DNA of 64,000 nt from Nakamurella deserti (lineage in GTDB: Bacteria > Actinomycetota > Actinomycetes > Mycobacteriales > Nakamurellaceae). A program made the translations under genes and the position numbers. Every line of letters starts with the position of its first letter. Within the stretch, counting starts at the first letter, position 1. Positions 16,861 to 26,199 of the stretch are shown here, piece by piece. The notes under the pieces are model-generated. The model had not been told where the DNA came from. It searched no databases and saw only the letters and a program-made list of their open reading frames with translations. The DNA is taken from the NCBI RefSeq assembly GCF_003260015.1, contig NZ_QCXS01000003.1, positions 238,315 through 302,314 on the forward strand, given 5' to 3'.

Positions 16861-17637
16861 CCCGGGCACGGTCGATTCCACCCCCGCCCCCCTGCAGCCA
16901 TGTGCTGCAGGGGGCGGGGGATTTGCCGTTCCCACCACCATGCGCGCGCATGCGTGTGATTTCGACCCGGACAAACATCGCGAACCGCGCCGGACGCTGA
17001 TCGTGATTCGCGCCACAACGAGCAACCCGTGCACCGAAAGGAAATCCGACAGTTCGCCCGGAAGGCCCGTCCCGGTGATTGCGTCATCGGAGGTCGACAC
17101 ACCGCCGGGGCTGTGTGTGCTCGGCCACACCGCCCGACGAAAGCCCTGCTGAGGGCGTGCCCGGGGCCGGATCGGCCGGTGAGGTCTCCCACCGTTGGTG
17201 CGCACTACCGCATCCATCCGGTGACCACCCGAGGGCGGCAGAGGCGCCGCAGTCCCCGCCGAGCCGTCCTGAGCCGACCGTAGTTCACCCTTTCAGCTCA
17301 AGGGATCACCGAACGGGCCTGCGTCATCCGGGTTCTCCAGGCGCCTTGCACCCGGCCGGGGCCACACCCCGGGCGGACTGCCACGCCCGGGTCTGCCGGC
17401 GGGCACACGTTCCGAGTTCCCGCCGTACCCGGGCGTGGTAGTGGAACCGTCCGCACGTCTTTCCAGCGTTAGTCATCGGCATTACTGTCCCGACAGGTCA
17501 CGAGGAGATCACGCATTCATTGACGAATACCCGTTTCGGCGCACTCATCGAGTGGCCGTCACCGCGTCCTCCCTTTTCCCGTGCCGTCCCTTTCCCGGTG
17601 GCGTGCACATCCAGCAGCTGAACAGAGGACGTCACCC
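16861..17637. other. Intergenic region between the two lyase genes
   Basis: This 777-bp gap begins with a strong terminator hairpin (16881-16920). An AT-richer zone at 17465-17540 includes the inverted repeat CTGTC-CC-GACAG (17485-17496) and is the probable promoter region of the next gene. Translations of the open frames here are low-complexity and have no support. Confidence 0.4.
16881..16920 (+). terminator. Strong terminator hairpin after the first lyase gene
   Basis: The arms 16881-16898 and 16904-16920 pair over 17 bp (TGCAGC / GCTGCA at the top, a C/G-rich base) with one bulged C and a CATGT loop. The next bases are ATTT. It starts 20 bases past the stop codon. Confidence 0.8.
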
Positions 17638-19239
17638 ATGCCCATTTGTCAGAAGGCCCCGGGATCTTCCTGGAGAGCCGCTCTGCGACGCCGGTCCACC
17701 CGCGCCGCCGTCGTGGGGATCACTCTCTCGACCCTGGCCACCGCAGTCATGGCCGTCCCGTCCGCCCAGGCCGACGACGTACCGCTGACCGTGGACAGCT
17801 TCACCCGGGCCGACGGCGCCGGGTGGGGTACAGCTCCCGACGGCGGTGAGTACACGACCACCGGTTCCGCCGACTTTTCCATCGTCGGCGGGAAAGGCGT
17901 GATCACCGGGCTCCAGCCCGGGAAGTCCGCCGGCGCGTTCCTCGATGATGTCTCGACCACCGAGGCCCTGGTGGAGTCCGTGGTCACGGTTCCGGCCGGT
18001 GACATCTCCGAACTCCGCCTGCACCACACCGTCGAGGCGCGGCGGCAGGACGACGGTTCCGCTTACCGCGGACGCGTGCTCATCGGCCCGGGCGGTGCCC
18101 TCACCGTCAGTGTGAGCCGGCTGTCGGGCGGCGTGGACACCGGTCTCGGATCGGTCCCCTTGTCCGTGAGCGCCGCAGCCGGACAGGATCTTGCGCTGCA
18201 GATGCAGGTCACGGGCACGGATCCGGTCACCGTGGAGCTCCGTGCCTTCCCGGCGGGCGAGGCCACGCCGGCCTGGCAGCAGACGGTCACCGACGCCGCT
18301 CCGGAGAAGATCGCGGCGGCCGGCGGGGTGGGTGTCTGGGACTACCTGTCCGGCGCGTCCCCGGAGGTGTCCGTGGCCTACGACTCGTTCGCCTCGTACG
18401 ACCTGGCCGCCGAGCCGGCGATCGCGGACACCGAACCCGTCGTCTCCGCTGCGCTGGCCACCACGAGCGGCACCGTCTACAAATCGACCACCTTCGACTC
18501 GATGGCGCTGGGAGCCGTCAACCCGGCGGCGTTCATCAGCGCCCTGGGATCGACGAACACCAACGCCTCGGCCTACAACGACATGAGCCTGGTGAACGAC
18601 AGCCGGGGCGGCAAATTCCTGCGGACCACCCTGAAAGCCGGGACCATCCACAGCAAGCCCGCTCCCGGAGACAACGGCGACAATCTCTTCATCTCCCTCC
18701 CCCGCAGCTACGACTCCGCCTGCGTGGAGTACCAGATCCGTTTCGACGGCAGCTTCGACTGGTCGCTGGGCGGAAAGCTGCCCGGTCTGCTGGGCGTGGC
18801 GCCCGGGACGGCCCCGTCCACCCCGACGGGCGGCGGCAAGACCGAGATGGGCTGGTCCGGACGCTTGATGTGGCTGGGGCCGAAGGCCTACAGCTGGGCC
18901 GGGCCGTCGAACATGGCGGTCAGCTACCTCTACAACTCGGGTCAGGCCGGGTACTACGGCGACAACGTGCGGTGGAACAAGGCGTTCGTCGCAGGCAAGT
19001 GGCACACGGTCAAGCAGTGCTACTCGATGAACACGATCGGCCAGTCCAACGGCACGCTCAAGGCGTGGATGGACGGACAGCAGGTCCTCAACATGAGCAA
19101 CGTCAAGTACCGTACGCGCAGCGACGTGCACATCACCCACCTGTCCTTCGCGTTGTTCCGCGGCGGCGGGACGCTGGACTGGGCGGGCAACCGCACCGGT
19201 TACGTCGACGTGGACAACATGAAGATCAGCAGCAGCTGA
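17638..19239 (+). CDS. Secreted two-domain protein: shared beta module plus PL14-like lyase
   Basis: The protein has 533 residues. AGAGGACG precedes ATG 17638, and a Sec signal peptide ends at about residue 45 (PSAQADD). Residues 46-255 form a beta-rich module homologous to the C-terminal module of both giant propeller proteins (starts VDSFTRADGAGWG, ends at a VAYDSFASYDL strand). Residues about 275-533 are a PL14-like lyase domain closely related to the 15904-16860 product. Candidate catalytic residues K380 (GGKLPGL), S407 and R409 (GWSGRLMW) are kept, as are C362 and C461. The extra module probably tethers the lyase to the same ligand as the giant proteins. A bidirectional-looking terminator follows. 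Confidence 0.75.
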   Translation: MPICQKAPGSSWRAALRRRSTRAAVVGITLSTLATAVMAVPSAQADDVPLTVDSFTRADGAGWGTAPDGGEYTTTGSADFSIVGGKGVITGLQPGKSAGAFLDDVSTTEALVESVVTVPAGDISELRLHHTVEARRQDDGSAYRGRVLIGPGGALTVSVSRLSGGVDTGLGSVPLSVSAAAGQDLALQMQVTGTDPVTVELRAFPAGEATPAWQQTVTDAAPEKIAAAGGVGVWDYLSGASPEVSVAYDSFASYDLAAEPAIADTEPVVSAALATTSGTVYKSTTFDSMALGAVNPAAFISALGSTNTNASAYNDMSLVNDSRGGKFLRTTLKAGTIHSKPAPGDNGDNLFISLPRSYDSACVEYQIRFDGSFDWSLGGKLPGLLGVAPGTAPSTPTGGGKTEMGWSGRLMWLGPKAYSWAGPSNMAVSYLYNSGQAGYYGDNVRWNKAFVAGKWHTVKQCYSMNTIGQSNGTLKAWMDGQQVLNMSNVKYRTRSDVHITHLSFALFRGGGTLDWAGNRTGYVDVDNMKISSS

Positions 19240-19256
19240 CCTGCCGCCGGCTTCCC

Positions 19257-19299
19257 CGACGCCACCCCGGAGCGCCTCGAGCGCTCCGCGGTGGCGTCG
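19257..19299. terminator. Bidirectional terminator between convergent genes
   Basis: The 19-base arms 19257-19275 and 19281-19299 (CGACGCCAC... / ...GTGGCGTCG) pair with a single mismatch around a 5-base loop. The hairpin sits between the plus-strand lyase (ends 19239) and the minus-strand GT2 (ends 19316), so it can serve both. Confidence 0.8.
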
Positions 19300-19315
19300 T
19301 TGCGTTTCCGGCCGG

Positions 19316-20260
19316 TCACGGCGTCCGGCGGTACTCCTGGTAGACGTAGCCGAAGGATCCGGCGGCCATCCCGGCGCCACGGGCCACGGTCCGGGTGCCC
19401 CGCACCCGGCGGCCCAGCCGGCCGGTGACCGCGCCGACGACCACGGCGGCGGAACCGGCGACGATCCGGACCAGCCCGATGCCCAGCGACTGTCCGCGGA
19501 CCGCGGTGCGTCGCAGGCCCGGCGCGGCCAGTTCCAGCGACGTCCTCGTCCACGAGTTCCCCGAGCGGAACGCCCGGCGCAGCACCCAGTCCCTGGTGGT
19601 CCGCGACGCCGGCACCTTGTCGATCACGACGGCCTGGTCGCACCAGATCATCCGACCGCCCGCCCGGACGAGCCGACGGGTGAACAAGGTGTCCGACCCC
19701 CCGCTGGCCCCGAACGCCTCGTCGAACCGCAGGGCGTGCCGGTGCACCTGGGCGAGGTCCAACAGCAGGTTGTTCGTCGCGGCCACCTCGACCGCCGTAC
19801 CGGTGGGCAGGCGGCGCCGGTCGAAGAAGCGGCCGGCCGCCACCCAGGCGTCGGGCTCCACATCGTACTCACTGACCACGGGCCCGACCACCGCGGCGGG
19901 GCGGTGTCGACGGTAGGTGGCGAGCAGCAGTTCCAGCCAGTCGTCCGTCGGCCGCTCGTCATCGTCGATGAAGACGAGCAGCGCGTCGGCAGGTGCCTCG
20001 TCGAGCGCCCGGTTGCGCGCCGCGGCGATGCCCGGGCGGGTCTCGTTGACGTACCACACCCGCCCGCCGAAGGCCGCCACGGCAGCTTCCGCGCTGCCCT
20101 CCGGGTCGTTGTCGACGACCATCAACCGCGCCCCGACCGCCTCCGTGTGCGCGAGGATGCGTGGCAGCGCCTCGCTCAGGTCACCCGGCCGACGGTAGGT
20201 GAGCATCGCGACGACCACGTCGAGGTCGGCTCCGAGTTGATCGACCGGTGCAGCGGACAT
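19316..20260 (-). CDS. Family 2 glycosyltransferase (last gene of the giant-protein operon)
   Basis: The protein has 314 residues from ATG 20260. A GTG at 20269 overlaps the upstream TGA (GTGA) and is an equally possible coupled start. GT-A motifs: DVVVAMLTYRRPGDLSEALP, LMVVDNDPEGSAE, RPGIAAARNRAL, and FIDDDERPTDDW with the metal-binding DDD. ASGGSDTLFTRRLV is typical of this GT2 branch. The C terminus is basic and hydrophobic (RIVAGSAAVVVGAVTG) and probably membrane associated. It lies 5 bp after the GT4 gene, so the two should be co-translated. The sugar and linkage are unknown. Confidence 0.9.
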   Translation of the reverse strand: MSAAPVDQLGADLDVVVAMLTYRRPGDLSEALPRILAHTEAVGARLMVVDNDPEGSAEAAVAAFGGRVWYVNETRPGIAAARNRALDEAPADALLVFIDDDERPTDDWLELLLATYRRHRPAAVVGPVVSEYDVEPDAWVAAGRFFDRRRLPTGTAVEVAATNNLLLDLAQVHRHALRFDEAFGASGGSDTLFTRRLVRAGGRMIWCDQAVVIDKVPASRTTRDWVLRRAFRSGNSWTRTSLELAAPGLRRTAVRGQSLGIGLVRIVAGSAAVVVGAVTGRLGRRVRGTRTVARGAGMAAGSFGYVYQEYRRTP

Positions 20261-20265
20261 GCCCG

Positions 20266-21402
20266 TCACTTTCCCGCCGCCAGCTCGTCGAGCCGGTCGG
20301 CCATTGTTCGTTGGTAGATGTGGGGTGCGTGGCGGTTCCGGGCGATGGCGACATCGGCGGCTGCCGCGATCCGGTAGTCCGACCACCGGTCGACGACCGC
20401 CCTCACGGCGGCGACCCACCCGTCGATGTCCCCGGCGGCGACGCGCTGGGCCGCGGAGTAGCCGGCCACCGCCTCGTCGAGCCCGCTGCTGGAGCTGACC
20501 ACCACCGGCCGCCCGGCCAGCACGGCTTCGACGGCCGTGTTGCCGAACGGTTCGTCGCCCTGGGACGGCACCAGTGCGATGTCGGAGTCGGCGAGGTGGG
20601 ACCAGACGTCCTCGGTGAAGCCGACGAAGGTGACCGCGTCGTCGAGGCCGGCCTCGGCCACCGTCCGGCGCAGCTCCTCCTCGAACCACTCGTAGCCGGG
20701 AAAGACCGAGCCGACGACGGCCAGCCGGGCTGGCACACCGCCGGCGACGAGACGCCGCAGCAGTTCGACGGCGACCTGGGGTCCCTTGCGTGGCGACAGC
20801 CGGCCGACGAACAGCAGCCGGACCCCGCCGGCCAGCGTCTCGCGAGCCGGCACCACCGCCGCCGGACCCGGAACGCCGTTGTAGACGACCTCGGAGTGGC
20901 GGGCGAGTGAGCGGTAGCTCTCCAGCAGCACTCCCCGGGAGAACTCGCTGTTGACGATCAGGTGGTCCGCCGCGAGCAGCGGCCCGGCCAGCACCCGGCG
21001 CAGCCACAGCGGGGCCGCCCGCTCGGACTCGTGGACGTGGCAGACCACGGGGCGTCGCAGGAGCCGGCTGAGCAGGAGCCACGACGGCACGGTCAACGTC
21101 GAGACGTAGACCATGTCGGCGGCCCGGATGAGCCGCACGCTGGAGGGCAGACTGCGCAGCGTGGTGGCGACCAGCCGCAGCATTCCCAGCGGCCGCAGCG
21201 CACTCTTGCGCAGCACCGGGGCTGGGCTGACGACGACCTCCCCACCCCGCCGCTCGATCTCCGGGACCAACGGCCCCGGGGCCGGCAGGGTCGTGACGAC
21301 CCGCCAGCCCCGGAGCTGCAGTCCTTCGATCGTCTCGATCATCACCCGGTCCGAGCCGTACAGCTCGGCACTGGGGTGGGCGATCAGGATCGAACGAGGC
21401 AC
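20266..21402 (-). CDS. Family 4 (GT-B) glycosyltransferase
   Basis: The protein has 378 residues; ATG 21402 has GGAAGGG upstream. N-terminal acceptor domain: SILIAHPSAELYGSDRVMIE, in which YGSDR is a common GT4 variant of the glycine loop; VCHVHE and LIVNSEFSRGVL are also typical. The C-terminal donor domain contains LLFVGRLSPRKGPQVAVELL and the EX7E-like region EPFGNTAVEAVLAGRPVVVS. It is a retaining transferase, assumed to add a sugar to the lipid-linked repeat unit. The gene starts 13 bp after the giant protein stop and ends 5 bp before the next GT2. Confidence 0.92.
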   Translation of the reverse strand: MPRSILIAHPSAELYGSDRVMIETIEGLQLRGWRVVTTLPAPGPLVPEIERRGGEVVVSPAPVLRKSALRPLGMLRLVATTLRSLPSSVRLIRAADMVYVSTLTVPSWLLLSRLLRRPVVCHVHESERAAPLWLRRVLAGPLLAADHLIVNSEFSRGVLLESYRSLARHSEVVYNGVPGPAAVVPARETLAGGVRLLFVGRLSPRKGPQVAVELLRRLVAGGVPARLAVVGSVFPGYEWFEEELRRTVAEAGLDDAVTFVGFTEDVWSHLADSDIALVPSQGDEPFGNTAVEAVLAGRPVVVSSSSGLDEAVAGYSAAQRVAAGDIDGWVAAVRAVVDRWSDYRIAAAADVAIARNRHAPHIYQRTMADRLDELAAGK

Positions 21403-21415
21403 GGCGACCCTTCCG

Positions 21416-24400
21416 TCACGGCTTGACCGCCTTCACCGCGAGGTCGTCGAAGGTGACGACCACGGGGGCGTTGGTGGAGCTGCCGGACAGGTACGGGTAC
21501 AGCGCGACGGTGCCGGCCGGCAACGGCGAGGAAGCGTCGGTGGCCGTGGCCTGCCACGTGGCGGGCTCGGTCGTGCCGGACTTCCAGATCTTCGCTCCGA
21601 GGGCAACGCTAGCTGAACCGGTGACGTCGAACTTGAGATTCAGCGAATCGCCCGCCTTGTACGACAGTCCGTTGACGGTGACGCTGCGCAGGCTGGTGCT
21701 CGCGCCGGCGACGGTCTTGGACAGCTGGACCACGACGGAGCCGTCGGCCAGCAGGCGGGCGGTGGCGCGGTACTCGGAGTTGCCGACCTTGCGGGCACCG
21801 AGCGACATGTACAGGCCGGCACCGGTCGGCGCCTTGTCCATGGCGAACGACACCGAGGTGCTGACATCGGCGGCCGTGGTGGCACCGAGGGTGGCCGTGG
21901 GGCCCGACCCGGCAGCGTTCAGGCGCACCTTGCCGGTACCACCGTTGACGGTGAAGTTCGACGCACCGCCGGTCACCGTCCAGGCGCCACCGATGTCGGC
22001 GGTGCCCCACCCCGAGGTGCTGGTCCGGGAGAAGGTGTCGGAGATCAGCGGGGTGGCCGCCGGGCTCGACACCGTGACCGGAGCCGTCACGGAGTGCGTC
22101 GCACCGTTGTCGTCGGTGACGGTCAACGTCACCTGGTAGGTGCCGGCAACCGCGTAGGTGTGGGTGGCGGTGGCCGTGGTGACCAGGTCCGTCGAGCCGT
22201 CGCCGAAGTTCCAGGCGTAGGCGGCGATCGTGCCGTCCGGGTCCTTCGACGCGGCGCCGTCGACCGACACCTGCAGGCCCGCGGTCGCGGAGGCGAAGAC
22301 CGCGGTGGGTGCGACGTTCGCGGGCGGCGGTGCCGTCACCGTGACCGTCTGCGTCGCGGACCGGCTGGCGCCGCTGTTGTCCACGACCGTCAACGTGACC
22401 GTGTACGAGCCTGCGGTCGCGTAGGTGTGCGTGGCGACGGCGCTGGTGACCGCGGCGGTGCCGTCCCCGAAGTTCCACGACTGGGAGGCGATGGAGCCGT
22501 CGGGGTCGGTCGAGGTGGACTCGACGTTGACCGTCAGGTTCTCCACGGCCTGGGTGAAGCCGGCGACCGGTGCCTGGTTGACCGGGGGTGCGGTGACCTC
22601 GATCGGCTGGCTGGTGGTCGTGGTCTTCCCCTGGTTGTCGGTGACCGTCAGGGTGATCGTCTTGCTGCCGGCGGTGTTGTAGGCGTGCGACGCGGTGACA
22701 CCGGTGGTCGTGAACCCGTCACCGAAGTTCCAGGCGTAGGACGCGATGGTGCCGTCGGGATCGGACGAGCCGGCCGCGTCCACGTTGGCGGTCAGCTGGG
22801 CGGCGGTCGCCGTGAAGGCGGCCACCGGGGCCTGGTTGACCGGTGCGGCGGTGACGGTGACCGGGTTGCTGACCGTGGTGGTCGCGCCCTTGTCGTCGGT
22901 GACGGTGAGGGTCACGGTGTAGGTGCCCGCAGCGGCGTAGGTGTGCGTCGGGTTGACGTCGGTGGAGCTGGCGCCGTCACCGAAGTTCCAGGCGGACGAG
23001 GCGATGGTGCCGTCGGCGTCGGTGGACGACGAGGTGAACGACGCGTCCAGGAACGTCGTGGCGGAGGTGAACCCGGCGACCGGCGCCTGGTTCGGCGGCG
23101 TCACCGTGTTCCCCAGGGTGAAGTGGTTCTTGACCTGGGCGGCGGTCAGGCCGCCGCTGTAGACGGCGACGTCGTCGATGGTGGCGTTGATGAAGCGGGA
23201 CCCGCTGCCCCAGTGGTTGTCACCGCCGACCCGCCAGTACCCGGTGGTGCCGTCGGCTCCGGTCTGACCGTTGCTGCCGACGAGGACGCCGTCGACGTAG
23301 AACCGCATGCCCTCGGCGTTGGTCTGGCTGCCGACGACGTGGTGCCACACCCCGTCGTTGAGAGCGGTCGGCGAGGTGATGGTGTTGGTGAACCCGGTCC
23401 AGACTCCGAAGGTGACCTTGCCGTCGGGCGTCATGTAGATGTGCCGGTCGTAGCCGCCGGACGTGCCCGTCTGGCTCGTCCCGAAGCCGATGATCTTGCC
23501 GCCGTTGGTCGACGTGGTCTTGAACCACGCCTCGACCGCGTAGTTCCTGGGGTTCACGAAGCTGTTGGTGCTGGCCACCAGGTCGTCGGCTCCGTCGAAG
23601 GCGGCCGCCGTGCCGGCGGTGCCCTTGATGCCGCCGGGGACACCCAGCGTGACGCCGTTCTGGATCACACCGGTCTGGTCGCCGTTGGGTCCGCTGTCGA
23701 CGGCGGTGGTGGCGCCGGCGGACTCCCCGAGCCGCCAGAACAGCAGCGGGCTGTCGTTGTAGACGGTGGCGCCGTACGGGTCGGTGGGCGGCGCCGGGAT
23801 GGTGGAGGTGCGGCCGGCGGCGACCCACTGCGCGTCGATCTGCGGGCGGCTCAGGACGGTCGGGTAGACCGCCACCTCGTCGATGGCACCGGCGAAGTTG
23901 TTCGAGACCACGTTCGGCCAGCCGCCCGTGTTGTCGCCTCCCACCCGCCAGTACCCGGAGTAGGCCTGTCCGGAGGTCACGTCGCTGCGCTGCGCGACCT
24001 GCTTGCCGTCGATGGACAACGTCATGCCGCCGGCACCCATGCTCGCGGTGATCTGGTGCCACTGGCCGTCGTTGTAACCGGTGCCCGAGTTGACGGTGGC
24101 CACCCAGCCGGGGTACACGCCGAAGAAGATGCGGCCGGCGCCGTCCATGTAGACGTGGCGGTCGTAGCTGCCGGAGTTACCGGTGCGGTTGTTGCCGAAG
24201 CCGATGATCTTGCCGCCGTTGGTGGTGGTCGTGTTGATCCACGCCTGGACGGTGAAGGTGTTCGGCCCGACGACAGCGGTCCGGGTGGCGGCCGACCCGG
24301 TGCCGTCGAAGGAGGACGCGGTGTCGCCGGCGATGGCGCCCGGTGCGACGGAGCGGGTGAGCCCGGCCGACGCGTCGGCGTCGTTGAACGTCGACGAGTT

Positions 24401-26149
24401 GTCGAACAGGACGTTGCCGCTGGTCTCGTTCATCGGCCAGTACGGGGAGGCGCCGTCGGCCAGCACGCGGGTCGTGTAGGCGCTGGTGGCGCCGGCGGCC
24501 GGCGCGGTGAAGTTGACGTTCTCGCTGGTGGCGGTGTTGCCGTCGGCATCGGTGGCGGTCAGGCGGTAACGGTAGACCGTGCCGGGCACCAGGTTGGCGG
24601 CCGGATCGATGTACCCCATCGTCGGGCGGTTCCAGAACGTCGAGGACGCCTCGACCTGGTGGATCAGCACGCCGTTGCGGGTGAGACGGTAGGTCAGGGT
24701 GTTGTCGTCCATGTCGGAGTTGGCCTGCCAGGTGACGCGGGCGGCTCCGGTGGACAGCCCGAGGACGGTGGGGTTGCTGTTGCCACCCTTGACGTCCGGA
24801 CCGACCTTCTTCGGCGCGATGGTGTCGACCGCGAAGCGCACCAGGCCCTGCTGGCCGACGCGGTTGACCAGCGGGAACTCCCCACCCATCACGACGTACT
24901 GACCGTTGCCGGTGACGCTCCAGGCAGCCTGTCCCTTGCCGGTGACGTCACCCGGCTCGAGGTCGGGGAACCAGTTGATCATCGACGGGCTGGGGGTGCC
25001 GAACCAGTCGAAGTAGCCGTGCGGGTCGTGCTGCAGCGTGCCGGTCGCGTTGGTGGTGAAGGCCAGCGCGTGGCGCATGTTGGTCGACCAGGGGTCGGAC
25101 TGGAAGAAGCCGCCGAGGTTGCCGCAGTAGTGGGCGTGGCTGACCGTGTAGACCTGGGTACCGTCGGAGTAGGCGTCGTAGGTGTCGCCGTGGCAGTCCT
25201 CGACCCACGTGACGTCACCCGAGGCGGGATCGGCCGAGAACGTGCCCTCCAGGTTGCCGCCGGCCCCGAAGTGGTAGGCGGTCCCGTAGATGGCGTTGCC
25301 GTCGGTGCTCAGGCTGGTGATCGCGGCGTTCTTGCCCGCGTTGCGGATCTTCGCGGTGGCGTTCCAGGGCAGCAAGGCGCCGGTGACCGGATCCAGTGCG
25401 CCCAGTCCGTAGGCGGGCGAGCCGTTGAGGTTCTGGAAGGCCCCACCGACGACGACCTGGCCGGCGGGCGAGAGCACCATGGCGTTGACGGTTCCGTCGG
25501 ATGTCGGCGCCCAGGCGGTGGGCTTGCCGTCGACGGCGCTGAAGGCCGCGAGGCGGGGGCGGGCCAGCCCTCCGCCGGTGGTGAAGATGCCGCCCACGTA
25601 CACCGTCGTGTCGGTGGCGACGATGGCGTTCACCGTCGCGTCGACATTGGGCGCGAAGGAGTTGATGATGGCGCCGGTGGTGGCGTCGTAGGCGGCGATG
25701 CGGTTGTGCTTGACGCCGTTGGCCGTCGTGAACGCGCCGCCGACGTACACCCGCTTCTTGTCGGGAGAGACCGCGACCGCCTTGACCTGGGCGTTCAGCG
25801 AGGGCGCGATCGAGGTGATCAGCGCACCGGTCGTGAGGTTGTAGGCCAGCAGGTTGTTGCGGGTGGTCAGCTGGGTGCCCGGTGCGGCCCCCGCCGGCCG
25901 GGCGTTGGCGAACTGGCCGCCGGCCCAGACGGTGTTGCCGACGATGGCCTGGTCCCACACCACGCCGTCGATCTGGACGGTGGGCAGCGCGTCCGCGGTC
26001 ACCGTGGACGACGCCGGCGCGGCGATGGGCGAGACGTCGGCTGACGCCTGGGGTGCGACGATCGTCGACACCGTCAGTCCACCGGCGACCAGCGCGCTGG
26101 TTGTCAGGACTGCGGTGAGACGAGCGCGCAGGTGGTCGGGGAACCTCAT
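21416..26149 (-). CDS. Giant secreted protein: beta-propeller, FnIII, two LamG, four PKD domains, C-terminal module
   Basis: The protein has 1577 residues. ATG 26149 has AGGAG nine bases upstream; the frame remains open further but runs into the lipoprotein gene. A signal peptide ends near residue 38 (PQASADVS). Domains: propeller-like repeats (about 50-445), FnIII (450-552), LamG (555-782), a second LamG (785-1013), PKD domains at 1020-1102, 1106-1188, 1191-1273 and 1278-1362 (each with WNFGDG), and the shared C-terminal module (1366-1577). DCHGDTYD and SHAHYCGNLGG (C319, C342) are conserved with the 8965-12459 paralogue. No sortase or membrane anchor is present. It is encoded within a glycosyltransferase operon, 50 bp after a lipoprotein gene and 13 bp before the GT4, which suggests a dedicated role with the polymer those enzymes make. 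Confidence 0.87.
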   Translation of the reverse strand: MRFPDHLRARLTAVLTTSALVAGGLTVSTIVAPQASADVSPIAAPASSTVTADALPTVQIDGVVWDQAIVGNTVWAGGQFANARPAGAAPGTQLTTRNNLLAYNLTTGALITSIAPSLNAQVKAVAVSPDKKRVYVGGAFTTANGVKHNRIAAYDATTGAIINSFAPNVDATVNAIVATDTTVYVGGIFTTGGGLARPRLAAFSAVDGKPTAWAPTSDGTVNAMVLSPAGQVVVGGAFQNLNGSPAYGLGALDPVTGALLPWNATAKIRNAGKNAAITSLSTDGNAIYGTAYHFGAGGNLEGTFSADPASGDVTWVEDCHGDTYDAYSDGTQVYTVSHAHYCGNLGGFFQSDPWSTNMRHALAFTTNATGTLQHDPHGYFDWFGTPSPSMINWFPDLEPGDVTGKGQAAWSVTGNGQYVVMGGEFPLVNRVGQQGLVRFAVDTIAPKKVGPDVKGGNSNPTVLGLSTGAARVTWQANSDMDDNTLTYRLTRNGVLIHQVEASSTFWNRPTMGYIDPAANLVPGTVYRYRLTATDADGNTATSENVNFTAPAAGATSAYTTRVLADGASPYWPMNETSGNVLFDNSSTFNDADASAGLTRSVAPGAIAGDTASSFDGTGSAATRTAVVGPNTFTVQAWINTTTTNGGKIIGFGNNRTGNSGSYDRHVYMDGAGRIFFGVYPGWVATVNSGTGYNDGQWHQITASMGAGGMTLSIDGKQVAQRSDVTSGQAYSGYWRVGGDNTGGWPNVVSNNFAGAIDEVAVYPTVLSRPQIDAQWVAAGRTSTIPAPPTDPYGATVYNDSPLLFWRLGESAGATTAVDSGPNGDQTGVIQNGVTLGVPGGIKGTAGTAAAFDGADDLVASTNSFVNPRNYAVEAWFKTTSTNGGKIIGFGTSQTGTSGGYDRHIYMTPDGKVTFGVWTGFTNTITSPTALNDGVWHHVVGSQTNAEGMRFYVDGVLVGSNGQTGADGTTGYWRVGGDNHWGSGSRFINATIDDVAVYSGGLTAAQVKNHFTLGNTVTPPNQAPVAGFTSATTFLDASFTSSSTDADGTIASSAWNFGDGASSTDVNPTHTYAAAGTYTVTLTVTDDKGATTTVSNPVTVTAAPVNQAPVAAFTATAAQLTANVDAAGSSDPDGTIASYAWNFGDGFTTTGVTASHAYNTAGSKTITLTVTDNQGKTTTTSQPIEVTAPPVNQAPVAGFTQAVENLTVNVESTSTDPDGSIASQSWNFGDGTAAVTSAVATHTYATAGSYTVTLTVVDNSGASRSATQTVTVTAPPPANVAPTAVFASATAGLQVSVDGAASKDPDGTIAAYAWNFGDGSTDLVTTATATHTYAVAGTYQVTLTVTDDNGATHSVTAPVTVSSPAATPLISDTFSRTSTSGWGTADIGGAWTVTGGASNFTVNGGTGKVRLNAAGSGPTATLGATTAADVSTSVSFAMDKAPTGAGLYMSLGARKVGNSEYRATARLLADGSVVVQLSKTVAGASTSLRSVTVNGLSYKAGDSLNLKFDVTGSASVALGAKIWKSGTTEPATWQATATDASSPLPAGTVALYPYLSGSSTNAPVVVTFDDLAVKAVKP

Positions 26150-26199
26150 TGGTCGACTCCTGGGTGAACGGCTCTGACGGGGGCTGTGGAGGTGCGGGT

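Noticed and set aside
17485-17496. SOS-box-like inverted repeat CTGTC-CC-GACAG
   Set aside because: It does not match the actinobacterial LexA box (TCGAAC-N4-GTTCGA), and the gene downstream is a lyase. It is left only as a small inverted repeat.
22094-26044. 1316-codon open frame on the plus strand opposite the giant protein gene
   Set aside because: It is entirely antisense to the PKD/LamG/propeller gene, with repetitive Gly/Val/Asp composition and no recognisable start site or domain.
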